A DNA stretch of 64,000 nt from Vandiemenella viatica (GCA_031002005.1 CM061919.1:178295121-178359120), one strand, 5' to 3'; numbered from the stretch's first letter, positions 33,597-45,644 are shown. Notes: a model not told the origin generated them from the sequence alone. Numbers and translations: made by a program.

Positions 33597-34596
33597 NNNN
33601 NNNNNNNNNNNNNNNNNNNNNNNNNNNNNNNNNNNNNNNNNNNNNNNNNNNNNNNNNNNNNNNNNNNNNNNNNNNNNNNNNNNNNNNNNNNNNNNNNNNN
33701 NNNNNNNNNNNNNNNNNNNNNNNNNNNNNNNNNNNNNNNNNNNNNNNNNNNNNNNNNNNNNNNNNNNNNNNNNNNNNNNNNNNNNNNNNNNNNNNNNNNN
33801 NNNNNNNNNNNNNNNNNNNNNNNNNNNNNNNNNNNNNNNNNNNNNNNNNNNNNNNNNNNNNNNNNNNNNNNNNNNNNNNNNNNNNNNNNNNNNNNNNNNN
33901 NNNNNNNNNNNNNNNNNNNNNNNNNNNNNNNNNNNNNNNNNNNNNNNNNNNNNNNNNNNNNNNNNNNNNNNNNNNNNNNNNNNNNNNNNNNNNNNNNNNN
34001 NNNNNNNNNNNNNNNNNNNNNNNNNNNNNNNNNNNNNNNNNNNNNNNNNNNNNNNNNNNNNNNNNNNNNNNNNNNNNNNNNNNNNNNNNNNNNNNNNNNN
34101 NNNNNNNNNNNNNNNNNNNNNNNNNNNNNNNNNNNNNNNNNNNNNNNNNNNNNNNNNNNNNNNNNNNNNNNNNNNNNNNNNNNNNNNNNNNNNNNNNNNN
34201 NNNNNNNNNNNNNNNNNNNNNNNNNNNNNNNNNNNNNNNNNNNNNNNNNNNNNNNNNNNNNNNNNNNNNNNNNNNNNNNNNNNNNNNNNNNNNNNNNNNN
34301 NNNNNNNNNNNNNNNNNNNNNNNNNNNNNNNNNNNNNNNNNNNNNNNNNNNNNNNNNNNNNNNNNNNNNNNNNNNNNNNNNNNNNNNNNNNNNNNNNNNN
34401 NNNNNNNNNNNNNNNNNNNNNNNNNNNNNNNNNNNNNNNNNNNNNNNNNNNNNNNNNNNNNNNNNNNNNNNNNNNNNNNNNNNNNNNNNNNNNNNNNNNN
34501 NNNNNNNNNNNNNNNNNNNNNNNNNNNNNNNNNNNNNNNNNNNNNNNNNNNNNNNNNNNNNNNNNNNNNNNNNNNNNNNNNNNNNNNNNNNNNNNN
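33597..34596. other. Assembly gap, 1000 N
   Basis: Exactly 1000 unknown bases, a size that looks like a scaffolding placeholder and not a measured length. Any frame drawn across it is meaningless. Confidence 0.99.
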
Positions 34597-34660
34597 TGGA
34601 CTGGGCTTTTCATGGTTTTTCTAAATCAATTCAGGCAACGCCGGGATAGTTACTGTAGTT
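34597..34660 (+). mobile_element. Possible Helitron-like end, cut by the gap
   Basis: CAGGCAACGCCGGGATAGTTACTGTAGT resembles the complement of the element end at 57996-58030 (GGCAACGCCGGGAA...CTAGT). Only the last 60 or so bases are available. Confidence 0.35.
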
Positions 34661-35350
34661 AGCGCCTACTGTAATATCCCGTATATCCGTTCCAGTATAT
34701 AAACGTTTATACCAACTTTCTAGTGAATCTCAGAGTATCAGTAATAATAAGACAGTGTGCAGAGGCACTCATGGGTTAACCGAACCGAAAAACTTTAGGT
34801 TATTTATTTAAAATTGTTAGCGCCTCAGTTACATTGAAGCAAATTAGTGACCCACTGACGATACAGAGAAAGCGCTGACTGCACACGAATCGTTTTGCAG
34901 CTAAACGAAGTTTCATTCAGTCGAGGAAAAGTCGGTTCGAACGAAACGGGGTAATGAGATTTGGGATGGCAACATGCCTGCGGTCTGTGTAGGGACAGAA
35001 GCGTTTACACGGGTAGCGCTTGCGGTGAAATTAAACGGAAACCGACAGCAGAGGGCCATCTGGTGACGCAATGGTCATTACCGATGCCGCTACGCTATTC
35101 GAGACTGATTGCTACAGCGTTTAGAATTACGTTGATTGAATAGCCAAACGACGGCCATCGCCGCAGTGGTCCCTACAACACATGATGGGCCGTTCCTCAG
35201 TAAAATTTAAATCCTAAATAATCGTTCGTTTAGGAAATGTAATTTGTCTCAATCAGCAGATTGGATGACCGATTTTGTTTATTAATTTCGAATGTAAAAA
35301 GAAAAAAGAACGCAGACGATCATGGAATATAACAATATGCAACAGTAACA
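34661..35350. other. Non-coding stretch, mixed composition
   Basis: A less AT-rich patch at about 34950-35180 has a 60-codon frame without a known motif. No repeat family is recognised. Confidence 0.4.
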
Positions 35351-35699
35351 CTGTGACAGCGTCCTCTGAAAGCATACACCGATCGTTGCAATCTACATTA
35401 TTCTTTGCTATGGTCTTCAGGACGTTGTAACAGCCCTAATACCTGAATTTTGAATAGCATTGTACTGTATGAAGTATTTGTAATGAGCTAAAGTTTGCTT
35501 GAAAGTGATTTGGTATGTTTGTTTTGTAATTTCTTGTAAATAAGTGTATATAGACTTTGTTTTAGGTAAGAAAATTATTTAAAGACCATTTAATATGTTT
35601 AAGAACCGAATGATGCAAGAGAATTTCTTAAAAGTTTGTAATTCCATGTATTACTGTAAGTTACGATGTCTACAGGACAATTTTCTACCGTTTGAAAGG

Positions 35700-36220
35700 A
35701 TTTCTGTAAATAATTTTGTATTTAAGTATCTCTAATTACCGTTTCTGATCATTTTGTAATGTTGTTAAGTAATTTTGTATTAATTTCGATTGTTTTTAAT
35801 ATGTTTGATTGTTGGAGTGATTGTTAATGATCGAGAAATATCGGGCGGATGCCTTTGAAGAATTCTCGTAATTTCGATAGAGACTATATAAACAGATCGC
35901 CTGGACAGAGCAGTGGGCAAGTAAGTTAGTAAGAGGTTTAGTTGACAGTATTCAGTGTTACAGAGAGTTTCAATCATTCAGTTGAGTTCACAGAGATTAC
36001 CTTTGCGATTATTCAGAAGTGCATATCTGTATTGTATCTATGCTTGTGAATATCGCTGACTTGTTTGGATCAAAATAAAACAACTCTTCAAACATAACCT
36101 GTTTGGTGGACTTTTTAATTAATTAATCAGTTAAACCACCGAAAGAACCTTAATAACGCCCAGACCTGCGACTACAGCTGTGCGGAGAGTGTCAGCAAAA
36201 GCTGATAGCTCTTACAGTTA
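35700..36220 (+). mobile_element. Candidate LTR or promoter-bearing repeat
   Basis: A TATATAA box (35885-35891) is followed about 25-30 bp on by a CAGTG initiator-like site, and an AATAAA polyadenylation signal lies at 36074-36079. A TATA box and poly-A signal about 190 bp apart suit the U3-R part of an LTR. No second LTR, primer-binding site or gag/pol sequence was found, so a solo LTR or a small transcribed repeat is possible. Boundaries are not defined. Confidence 0.3.
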
Positions 36221-36416
36221 ACATTTGTTGAGGTTCACATCATCCGTGAGTGGCGGAAGAACAACAGCATAGCTTCTGTTTACTTTCTTTGTATTTCGAT
36301 TAATATACAATAAACATTGCGTGCCGTCTATGCCAGAGAACATTACGTCTCATTACGTGACAATATCACACACCACCAAACATTTGTATTTTATTACTAT
36401 CATTATTTTCCTTTCA

Positions 36417-36674
36417 TTAATCATACGGGTTTACGAATAATTGTATTGATTGTCGTAATATTACTGTGGCCTTTCCACCGCTCGTACTCCGTACGAAACG
36501 TCGCTTTAAATTGTCGCGCTCCCTCGGTTCCATCGCCGCACTGATTTGGTAACCAGTATCCCTGTTTACGATGTCATCGGCGAGACGAATCTCCACAGCC
36601 TCCTTAACCATACTGTCCCAGTATCCAAGGCCCGAGAATATGTTACACAGCTGACGCACCGGGAAAGCCTCCAT
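36417..36674 (-). pseudogene. Penelope-like element C-terminal fragment (probable)
   Basis: An 85-codon minus-strand frame contains GYWDSMVKEAVEIRLADDIV, then NRDTGYQIS. This resembles the segment after the GIY-YIG region in Penelope-like polyproteins (YWDRVIKE-IEIR-...NRD-G--LS). Only this end piece is visible, with no reverse transcriptase nearby. Confidence 0.5.
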
Positions 36675-36679
36675 TCGTT

Positions 36680-39118
36680 CAATTGTATGATGTATGTAAA
36701 TTTATCTGTGTATCGTAAGATTTTCACCAGTCGTTGTATGTATAGTCCTTGGAGTATCGATACGTAGAGTTATGAATCGTTGGCAGTATCGAGTATAAAC
36801 AGCTGAAACCAGACGGTTGTGATACAGGAAGTTTATAATATGGAGAGTTTAAAAAATTAACTTTGATATTTGTAGTAATTGCAGGAAGTGATATAATGAA
36901 TATCTAAATGTTAATTTTGCTAACAGATCCAGTGTAAAATAAATCATTTGTTTCTTTCAGAACAACGATTTTCATTTCGTGATAGCAATAATTCCCATCA
37001 TTTTAGTTTATTTAAATTAATTAACACCATTTTAACTTAAAAACTAAATGAGAAGCAGCTTGCATCTATTCGCGATGATATGGGCCTCCTCGTCCATGAC
37101 ACGCTGTACTTCCTATATTGTGGAAAGGTTGTTGAACCACCTAACTTTTCGGAAGCTAACCTGGTGATTGTCGTCAGCTAATTAGTCACACTAATTAAGC
37201 AAAGTTCATAATTAGCATCTCTTCCACATTTGACAACCTTCTGCCTCGCGACACCAGAAACGTCTCACCCAGACCACAGCCGTCCAGCCTCTGTTTATAT
37301 GTACCTGCCAGCCATCCTTGTTTCCCGACGACCACCACTCCGAGAACTTCCTTGAGATATACAGGAAATTGCAACGTTTCGCTAAACATATATAAACACT
37401 AAAAATCCATGTATAGATTCCGAAGACATTGCACTACATTATGGTGAAACCTGGCTTAATTTAGTAAGATTGTCGTGGCATGGCGTATTTTAAGCTGTTA
37501 TAAGGTACCATAGACGGTTGGGCTGCCTTTCCCACGTCTTTCAGACCATGACACTCTTGTTAGATTATGCAATCCATCTTGCTTCAAGGCTAAACTGTTC
37601 TGACCAGGAGCTGAAAACCAGTATCCCCAATATGCCTCGGTCTTACTTTTAGTATGCTCTATTGGCCCAATGACAGAGTTCACTTGGGCAGCAGCCATAC
37701 GGCTTAGTGTCCCGCTCCATAGGGTCTGTCGTGGAGACGCCACTTCGGCGCTGTTTATGAGTCTACCTCTTCCGTCCGTTCCAAGATGCAACATCGATTT
37801 CCTGAAGAATCAGTAGGTACTGGTTAGTCTATTCCGCACGCTTTCTGTCAACACACGAAATTGACTCCTAGTTATGTAAATTTTTTTTACCTTTATTCTT
37901 GAACTGTTTCATAGTTGTTTTGAATACATTGTTTTTCACACTTATATTTGTGACATGTGGATTGTATCACAGTTCATTTGATTTCATTAAATCTATTTAA
38001 CTTTTCCTTCGTGCTTTCATTTCTTGATGTTAATTTCTGTTCACTTTGCTAGCACTATGCATGATTGGCAGTGATTCTTCGATCACAAAAACCACTTACC
38101 TAGCATAAAACTAACTTATGAGTGAATCAGGTTAAACGAACCCATTACTTGTGCATGCAACTTTCTACTAGGGTCACTACAAGATACTGTGAAGAATAAT
38201 TGAAGACATGTGTGGAAAACTTCTCCGCAGTCACAAGCAGGTGACTCGTGGTTTTGTGCATAAGATATGCAAGTGTTCCTTGGCAGGTTCGGAAGAGGTT
38301 AAGCAGGACCGATTCACCGATCCTTAAATTGAAGTCAGATTACTGGATCTCTGAGTCTTGAATAAGATGTCCGGTTACATATAGACATGCGCTCCACATT
38401 TTGTGAGAGACCAACCTAGACCTGACTTCAGTTCCCGCGAGGTGAATTCGTTGAATAGCTGACTGTCTCAAGTGAGTTGGCTGTCCAGGGGTTCGGAGCA
38501 GTGATCAATGACGCGGGAACTTGAGTAGGGAATACTGCAAATTGCCGAGCCTTCTGTGTCTGTGATGGAACAGTCATCTCTGGCGGTATGTTGACAACCA
38601 ATGAATATAGAAGCTATTAGTCGGAAGGAAAGAAAACTTTCTTCTTGACAGCGATACAGCGTGGAGAGGGTGCTTTCTCGTGTTTGGTGAGAGGCTGGCG
38701 GGAAGTTGTGAAAGTTGTAATTTTTTCAGTTATTGGAGCAATATAATGTTTATTTTGTCTTGAGTACGTAAATAAAGAAACTCAACAGTTGATAGTCTGC
38801 CGTTATTTTTCCGTCATCAAGGATCAAGCCCTGAATCATTTTAAAAGGTATTTTGTAGAGTGACATCGTACTTTTAAGATTATACTGTCCTTAGAGCTCA
38901 AGAAGAAGAGATCTGGGCGTTCCGAGGACCATTAAAAAGGACAGGATTTGTTGTAATTTTTCCTGGGGAGCCGTAGCAGAGGACGCAAAATACGTTACTG
39001 TTGATTTTTTTTTTAATTTACTCCATTCGCAGTAGGTATATTAAAACAAGTATTTTTTTTTCAAACACTTTCATTTTGTAATGCCACTAAAAGAAAATTT
39101 GTGAATTCTGTCTTTCAT
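36680..39118. other. Non-coding stretch
   Basis: A 98-codon minus-strand frame at 37498-37794 and a 64-codon one at 37195-37389 have no recognised domain. A region at about 38560-38830 with CCAAT (38601) and AATAAA (about 38771) and no coding capacity might be another transcribed repeat, but no partner copy is present. Confidence 0.35.
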
Positions 39119-39330
39119 ACCGAGCAGGTTGGGTAAGTGGTAACGTTCTGGCCTCGCATTTCGGAGGACGCATGTTCGGATTCCCATTCAGATTTCTGTT
39201 TTCCATGGTTTCCCCAAATCACACCAGGTGAATAACGGGATGGTTCCTTCAAAAGGCCATTGCCGAATTCCATCCCATTCCTAGTCCCACCTCTAATGAC
39301 TTCAGCGCTAAGGAGGTATAAAGCCAGAAA
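39119..39330 (+). mobile_element. SINE family A copy
   Basis: Full-order + strand copy: ACCGAGCAGGTTGGGTAAG head, GGCCTCGCATTTCGGAGGAC, CCATGGTTTCCCCAAATCAC, CCTTCAAAAGGCCATTGCCG and the CCTCTAATGACTTCAGCGC end block. The B box is mutated (TGTTCGGATTCCC). Confidence 0.88.
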
Positions 39331-41426
39331 AACCTGTCATTCATACTTCAGAAAGTAACTTTTGGTAAGAGATATCAAAAACGTTGTTGACAATTTTATA
39401 ATATTATACATAATCTCACGACACCCAGGTATTGACTTCCTTTCACTAAAATTTAAATGAGCAAACATTTTAACAGGGCTCCACTTCTGTTTCAACCGTC
39501 TGTCACTTTTCTTTTGACTTTACTCGCATACAATTGTCTATAATTCACTGGAGTCACTTATTGTTCCTAAGAAGGTCTTTAAAACAAACGTTTCCTCGGC
39601 TTTCAAACTGCTGGCGAGCTTCTCACTGTCATTTCGTTACTTTCTGAAAAAGTCGGCGCGTACAACTCGTTAAAAGCAGATTGCAGCTCCAAACACAGCA
39701 GCTAATTAGCACAGCCCTCTTTACAGTAACAGTCGCTGCCCTACAAAGCAAATATCAATTCGTTGCTCCTCTTTCAAACAAAAATGAAAGGTACTCGTAG
39801 ATTAAAGGGGTTCTACTTTTAGTTTCTTCAAAAATTAACAAATAGCGCAGTTTTTGCATTATGATACTTGAATAAACTGATATCTTAAATAACTAAATAA
39901 TGATTTCCAAACATACAGTACTTTTTGGATAGCGTTTTGGTCTAAGTCAATTAAATTAGCACTTCTCACACCTCTGGAAAAAAAATACTTACACAGCTCT
40001 AATAAAACTTATTGAAACCAACAAGAAACGTCTGGTTAGATGCTTCAAGTGAGGGAAATTGAGATGTAAAATTATGTCAGCATTGCTTTACATTGGTAGT
40101 GTAGTATGAGATCCACAACATGAGTGTCGAATATAGGAGATGGGTGGGATACTCGGGAGAGAGCTAGATTTGATGCCGGAAATGGCCATATAACAGAATC
40201 GCTAGCTCAAGAGGATTCCCTTTTTATGTCTTGTCTGTATCTTGAGATTCTGGTTCTTATACAGATAGTGAATTATTTTTCGATTCCCATGTTTTCTAAT
40301 ACTAAATCTCTAAAGTTTTGTGGATCTCTTTCCGTTCAGCATTTTACCATGCCCGTTGACACTGAGTATAAATGATTCTATTTCTTGAAGCTTACTTCAG
40401 TATTAAGACAGATTTTCTTGTCTTGTATCCCACCATTTTTCTTATCCTAACTATATATTCATCAAATATTTTATCTATTTTCACTTACATTCTGCTGTAC
40501 ATAAGCGTAGTTATTAATTTTGAATCATGCGATGTCAAACTTATGATAAAGCAGCTATCTCATTTTTTTTAAATGCTGTTTCTCTGGAAAGTGCATAGAT
40601 GATACTCTTTTTTCATATAAGCCAATAGTACTTTTTTCCGTAACGTTTCTAGTCAGTTGGAACAGTTGTTTCATTTGTTCATCTCTCAAGCATTTCACCT
40701 TTTCTGAGGAAGTATGAACAACTCACACCAACATATTTAATTTAAATCTTTTAAAATCCTACCAGTCTTCGCTCTCAGAACTTTATCTGTTTTGCCATAA
40801 AAATCAACTTCTCCTTTCTCCATTACACTACAGCCCCACGCATAGTGTTTCTATGTATTTCATTTACACTAGATCTTTCGTTTGAACTTTCAAGAAATCC
40901 CCAAAGATCTCCATCGATTTCCAGTTCACGAAAATCCTGTTTGACATTTCAGGATGCCACATCTACTTTGCCGATACATATTTCCCATTTATAAAGTTAT
41001 GATAGACATGTGCCAGCCAGTGTATTTAAATTTTGGGAAAATGTAACTAAATAGCACCAATAAATAGCTTATATGTTGCGATCCGAAATCGGTTGTCATA
41101 GCCGTTCTTTTCAATTCCTTGATCCTATAATTTCTCTTTATTGGAATTTTAATTTTCAGCTGCTTTGTATATTAAGCTTTGTAAAATTCAGTATTGTCCT
41201 GCTGAAGCAGAATTGCTTAATGGTTAATAAATATGTATTAAAAATTAGGTTGTTGGCCATGGGACTTACTTCAGCTTACGTGTTTAAAAATTTCTTCTGC
41301 ATTTAGTTTATCTTCTTTTGTGTAATAGACTTAATATATTGTAATGTTAAGATATCACAATATATTTATTAATGTACGTGCAGTACAGTTTAATTCATTA
41401 CGCGGTGGTCTGCGTGAAAGATAGTA
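39331..41426. other. AT-rich non-coding stretch
   Basis: No gene or repeat recognised. Frames of 77-83 codons (40124-40375, 41073-41306) have no motif. Confidence 0.5.
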
Positions 41427-41564
41427 TTCGGTAAGGTGTCGTGACAACCGCGCACAGTGGCAATCGCGCACAGTGACAACCGCGCACAGTTTAAAGGTTG
41501 GGCCACACTCTCTCCTCTCCAGTGTACTTTATAATTTACGGAACACAGTATTGACAAAGCATCA

Positions 41565-41702
41565 TCACACTAAAGCTTTGCCAGAGGTGAACGTCAATTT
41601 TAAGGCCTGTAATAATTTCATACAACGGAGCCCAGGATTTGGACCGAGGATCTTCAGTACCCAAATCGTGAGCCGTAACACTTTGAGTCACCAGACCACT
41701 TC
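41565..41702 (-). mobile_element. Degenerate SINE family B copy inside the MULE
   Basis: Contains GCCAGAGGTGAACGTCAATTTTAAGG, a mutated B-box complement (ATTTGGACCGA) and GAGTCACCAGACCAC at the tRNA-like head end. It lies between the transposase 3' end and the left terminus. Confidence 0.55.
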
Positions 41703-41953
41703 AATCCAGTGACTACCAACAATAAGAAGCGTGTCGGTGAACTGACGGTGCGGGCTATTGTGGCCAGACCTTAAATCACACTTTATCCTGGCTTTGTACT
41801 GGATTTACAACTATAAAGTTACAATTATTTAGGCGTGTTTAAAATCAGCCAAGAAGCTTCGTCATAAAAAATATTTACAACTTATTTACATTTATTTACA
41901 GTAATGAAATTATCAAAATCAGCCATAATTGATTATTTACAGTAGACCTACAT

Positions 41954-42259
41954 TTATTCAAGCTTGTGCATGTAGTACAACGCCTTTAGACATGATCTGA
42001 TGTCGCCGCTCTTTTCATACCTGTCAACAGTTTTTACAATTGTTTCGTCCAATTTCTGGTATGTGGTTTTTCTTCTCTTTACTTGAAGAATCAATACAGA
42101 TCTCATATACATGAGACCTGAAGACTCGGCTTCCCTCTTCAAACAAAGTAATACGTCTCTAAGCTTCGGGTTTGGTCTGCCAAGTACATTGTTAATCCTA
42201 TTATTCCATCCTTCAACAGCAATAGTCGTGCGAGGACGTCTTTTGTGACAATTCCACAT
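41954..42259 (-). pseudogene. MULE transposase, C-terminal part
   Basis: A 101-codon frame with AVEGWNNRINNVLGRPNPKL, an LKREAE segment and RRKTTYQKLDETI. EGW(N/H) plus a following helix region and an RKK-Y-xLD box are typical of the C-terminal half of FLYWCH/MULE transposases in animals. Confidence 0.7.
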
Positions 42260-42567
42260 ATGAATTAGGATTTGTTCATTCTCAAGTCACGTGTCTACGA
42301 AGTAGTCGAAAAACTCCAATAGTTTTGAGTTATTAGGAACCTGTGATTGGATCTCCAACCAACCATCTGCCACATCTTCTGGTTTAAGGAAAGCCAAAGC
42401 TGGGCTCATACGAATATGGAGGCGAAGTTCCTCATTTTCTTTGTACTTACGCGCTAGTACAAGCTCCTGAACGATTCTTCATATTCATTTTTTTCATGTG
42501 AAAAAAAACGAGACTCATACTTCCACTGAGGGAAACACTTCCACTGCAGCACTTTCAGAATCTACAG

Positions 42568-42762
42568 TCACCGTCTTAGGCGTCTATTCTGGTACAGCCT
42601 TGATAATTTCACTAACCGTACATAAGTAGTCTTCCTTTTGTAAGGTAAGAGTGTAAACATCACAGGATGTATGTTTGTTTCTTCGTCAGTGCTGCCGTAA
42701 TGCGCATGTATCGTGTAGATTTCGGAGAACTGTTTACTGGCACTTTTAAAAGTACCATCCAT
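42568..42762 (-). pseudogene. MULE transposase, catalytic-domain fragment
   Basis: A 64-codon frame starting DGTFKSASKQFSEIYTIHAH and continuing to IHPVMFTLLPYKRKTTYVRL. DGTFK is the motif around the first catalytic Asp of MULE transposases, and LLP-K...TY is the conserved strand after it. Separated by frame breaks from the finger part upstream and the tail downstream. Confidence 0.75.
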
Positions 42763-42896
42763 GAAGAAATGTTTGTGTAATTTTAAACTTTGTTTGCCTC
42801 TTTCACCGCTCAGAAATATGATTCACCTTCCATATCATCCGTAAGAATAAAACTGCCTCCATCTCCCATCTTCAGCATTTCATCATCCAAGATCAC

Positions 42897-43403
42897 TTAG
42901 TTAGGATTATTTGGCTCCTTTTGGTTTCCTTGTGACATACTCCTCTGACGGTACAAGTTTCTCTTGACAGTTGACTGGGCTGGCATTTCAGTTACAAAGT
43001 CGTAGCCTTTGTTATGGAGATCTCCTAGTTCCTCAGCATAGATTTTTGGAATTGAACTATCTTCCGCTCGAGCAATCTTCTTTGCCGCTTGAAGTTTCTG
43101 ATGTACTTCAACGCGTGCGTCGTCAGAAGGTCCACATATATGCTCTATAACATTCATTATAGCAGTATCCTTACTCTTCAAAATTCCACGACATTGTTTT
43201 GATCTTTCTTTGATACAGCGCCAGGTGATCGTTCCATATTCTTTCTTTCTAAACTCTAATCTGTACCCGTCATAATGTGCACATGGCTTTCCATATGTAG
43301 TTGAAACTATGACTAAAACTGTGATACTCAATGCAGCAGTGCGAACAGTGGTGTGCGGTCCGGTTAGCAGGGAATGGAGGTTGGAATTCGCAGAACTCAG
43401 CAT
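42897..43403 (-). pseudogene. MULE transposase, N-terminal FLYWCH zinc-finger part
   Basis: A 168-codon frame. Residues about 38-95 fit a FLYWCH finger: YGKPCAHYDGYRLEF, then a WRC with Cys spacing (TWRCIKERSKQC) and a terminal H of EHICG. Downstream residues are basic and Lys/Arg-rich. FLYWCH fingers precede the catalytic domain in many animal MULE transposases and are thought to bind the element ends. The frame stops at 42897 before the catalytic core, so the gene is broken. Confidence 0.75.
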
Positions 43404-43492
43404 GCAGCTGTAGCGGTGACTAATTGGTAGCTAAAAGCAGGTAGCAAGAGGCGACCCGGTTGTGCGCGATTGTCACATATCCTTCGGTAAGG

Positions 43493-45094
43493 GCCCTCCA
43501 GTGAGCCAAGACATTCTCGGAAGAACTGGGCTATTGTCTAGTATATCCTCGGCTGAATAAACATCTGTGAATCAATTGTCACTAATTGGTGGGCGCAGAA
43601 CTCAGAGTTGCAAAGATTTAAGGCATCAGGGGAACTGTCAAGAATTCTCCGTGTCGAATCATATAATGTGCGCAAGTGTTACTGACTTCTCATGAACAAC
43701 GAAAAAGCGAGAGGAACGTCAGATAAAGCTGTTTAAACACGCGAGACAAGGACTATCTTTTAGAAAAGTTCTATATTTGTAATTCAACGAAATGTGGACA
43801 TGGAGGGAAAACTCGCAGCCAATCAGAATGAGGCTGAGTGAAGAGAGATCATGATTGTGACCCTCCAATAACAAAATTAGTTAATTTTAGTTACTATTTA
43901 ATTTAAAACTTTTATCATGTCTGGACGTATCTGGAGCCGGCAGGGGTGAAGATGAAGCGGGATTTGACCGGCTACACGCGAGCGGAGTAAAGGGGAGTTC
44001 AACCCAGGGTCTGCGGAGGCGGAAGGACCGTCTATACGGGGACTCGCGCGATTACTCTTGAGACGAGACGTCATTGAGACGAGCTGGCAGCAAACAAGAG
44101 GCGACCAGTACAGAGTCATAAGTGTTTATGTCCACACTGGCACAAGTATGAGTTAAGGTGGCTTGAGTGAAGATAGAGATACTGGCGTGCCCACCCAGGT
44201 GCTGACTTACGGTAAACACGCATACTATGAACTGCACTAAAATTCGAAGGAGCTCTCTTGCCCAAATAACGGCCCTGGCGAGGAAACTCACACATAAGAA
44301 TCTCAATCTCCCTAACACTCATGAGTTTCAGCCGGAGCATGAATTTCAAATTGCCCTTTGTCTTTAAAATCAACGACGTGCCTTTGTCATTTCTTTGATT
44401 AATCAATTTGTTTGTATACTGTAAGTGGTTAATTGCTGGCAGAGATGATATGTTCACTTTGCATGTTTGTAAATAATGTTGATCTGTAATATAGGCAAGG
44501 GCGCACTGTTTATTTGCCATTGTCATCAAAATAGTTTCAATCACCTTTGTGCAATCTTTAATTGAGTTCAAAATTAAATGGCCAGGCTATGGAAATTTTA
44601 GATTTGCCATGCTGTTATTCGTTTTAATTAAAGAACCCTTACCATTTTTAATAAATTCTAAATTATCAAATTTTTGCTACCTGAGATTAATAAAAAAAAA
44701 TTAATACGTATAAATTAAGACAACCCCGACAGCACGTCACATTACAATATCGTTTGCGCAATACTGCTAGCAACCGTAATGTTTAGAAATGTAATTTGCT
44801 TTGATAGTCGTTGTGTAATATAGTCCAACACAAACGTTTCATTCAGCGGTAAGGGTTATCCGTTCAGACTTCGGTTTTATATGCTTTTCTCCAATGACTT
44901 CACAAGACTGCAATGACAAATTTTAGTCCCTTTTGTGGGGAGAAGAATTTTTAGTAAGTATTAACAAAATAAAAACAAAGGTTATGAACAGCAACAAAAG
45001 TAACGAAAACAGAAGTAGTTTAAATGTTAATACTGGGACAGATTAATATTGCATTTACGGATTAGATCTTCGTTATTTATGAATGAATTAAAAT
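43493..45094. other. Non-coding stretch, one unassigned 151-codon frame
   Basis: A minus-strand frame at 44116-44571 is open for 151 codons but has no domain, signal peptide or known motif that I can identify. An overlapping frame in another register argues for chance. A GC-richer patch lies at about 43920-44110. Confidence 0.35.
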
Positions 45095-45102
45095 GAAAGG
45101 GC

Positions 45103-45636
45103 CAGAGCCGGATTAAGAAAGCGTGGGTCCTGTAGCAAATGTGAAAAAGAGGCCCTTGGTTTGATTTAGATATTAAAGTTTAGGACTTAAAGTAAAACAC
45201 CACTTTTAGGAAACTAACCTTTCGTGATTTAAAAGGCAAATTTTGAAATAAGACTAACGAAATCAATACTTCTAGCTAAATCATTTTAGACTTAAATATT
45301 TTTACGCATTTGCGCAAGGCCCCTCCAAGCCGCGGGGCCCCTAACATTTGCTAACTTGTTTTTTAGCTTATTGCTTTACGCCTCGTTGATGTCGAGGTCA
45401 TTATAGGCGGGATGGGACTGGGGGACAAGGAACGGGAAGGAATTTGGCCACGTTCTTTTGAAGGGAAGGAAGCATCCCGGCATTCGCTGGAGTGATTTGG
45501 GGGAATGGATAACAGAAATCTGGATGCCCGGAGGGGGATTCGAACCGCAGCGTCCTCCAGAATGCGAGAACAGACCGTTAACCACTCACCATCCATGCTC
45601 GGTGCTAACACTTGCTACGTGACTTATCCGGTACTG
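45103..45636. mobile_element. hAT-type non-autonomous element with nested SINE
   Basis: Inverted termini CAGAGCCGGATTAAG (45103-45117) and CTTATCCGGTACTG (45623-45636) are flanked by a perfect 8-bp duplication GAAAGGGC (45095-45102 and 45637-45644), the hAT signature. CAGRGCCGG-type ends with a GGGGCCCC block (about 45335) are known for widespread non-autonomous hAT repeats. Without the nested SINE A (45359-45603) the element is about 290 bp and has no transposase. Confidence 0.9.
45359..45603 (-). mobile_element. SINE family A copy nested in the hAT element
   Basis: Complete minus-strand copy, ACCGAGCATGGATGG head at 45602 to the TTTACGCCTCGTTGATGTCG end block, with a T-run (tail complement) at 45359-45364. 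It is flanked by GCTAACTTG (45350-45358) and GCTAACACTTG (45604-45614), a target-site duplication differing by a 2-bp indel. It inserted after the hAT element. Confidence 0.92.
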
Positions 45637-45644
45637 GAAAGGGC

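Larger units (their letters stand above)
41437..43482 (-). mobile_element. Complete MULE (Mutator-like) DNA transposon, decayed
   Basis: The element is 2046 bp, bounded by a perfect 10-bp direct repeat TTCGGTAAGG (41427-41436 and 43483-43492), which fits the 8-11 bp duplications of Mutator-like elements. The termini are inverted: three tandem 16-bp units GTGACAAYCGCGCACA at 41441-41488, and one inverted unit at 43461-43476. Inside, the minus strand encodes remnants of a FLYWCH plus MULE transposase in order (43403 to 41954). A degenerate SINE B lies at 41565-41702. Frame breaks make it non-autonomous now. Confidence 0.88.

Noticed and set aside
33579..34613. 344-codon open frame
   Set aside because: It spans the 1000-N assembly gap; there is no real sequence in it.
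37498..37794. 98-codon minus-strand frame considered as a conserved protein
   Set aside because: I could not match it to any family and found no start or splice support.
44116..44571. 151-codon minus-strand frame
   Set aside because: No recognisable domain, an overlapping second frame in the same region, and no promoter or splice context. Left as unassigned sequence.
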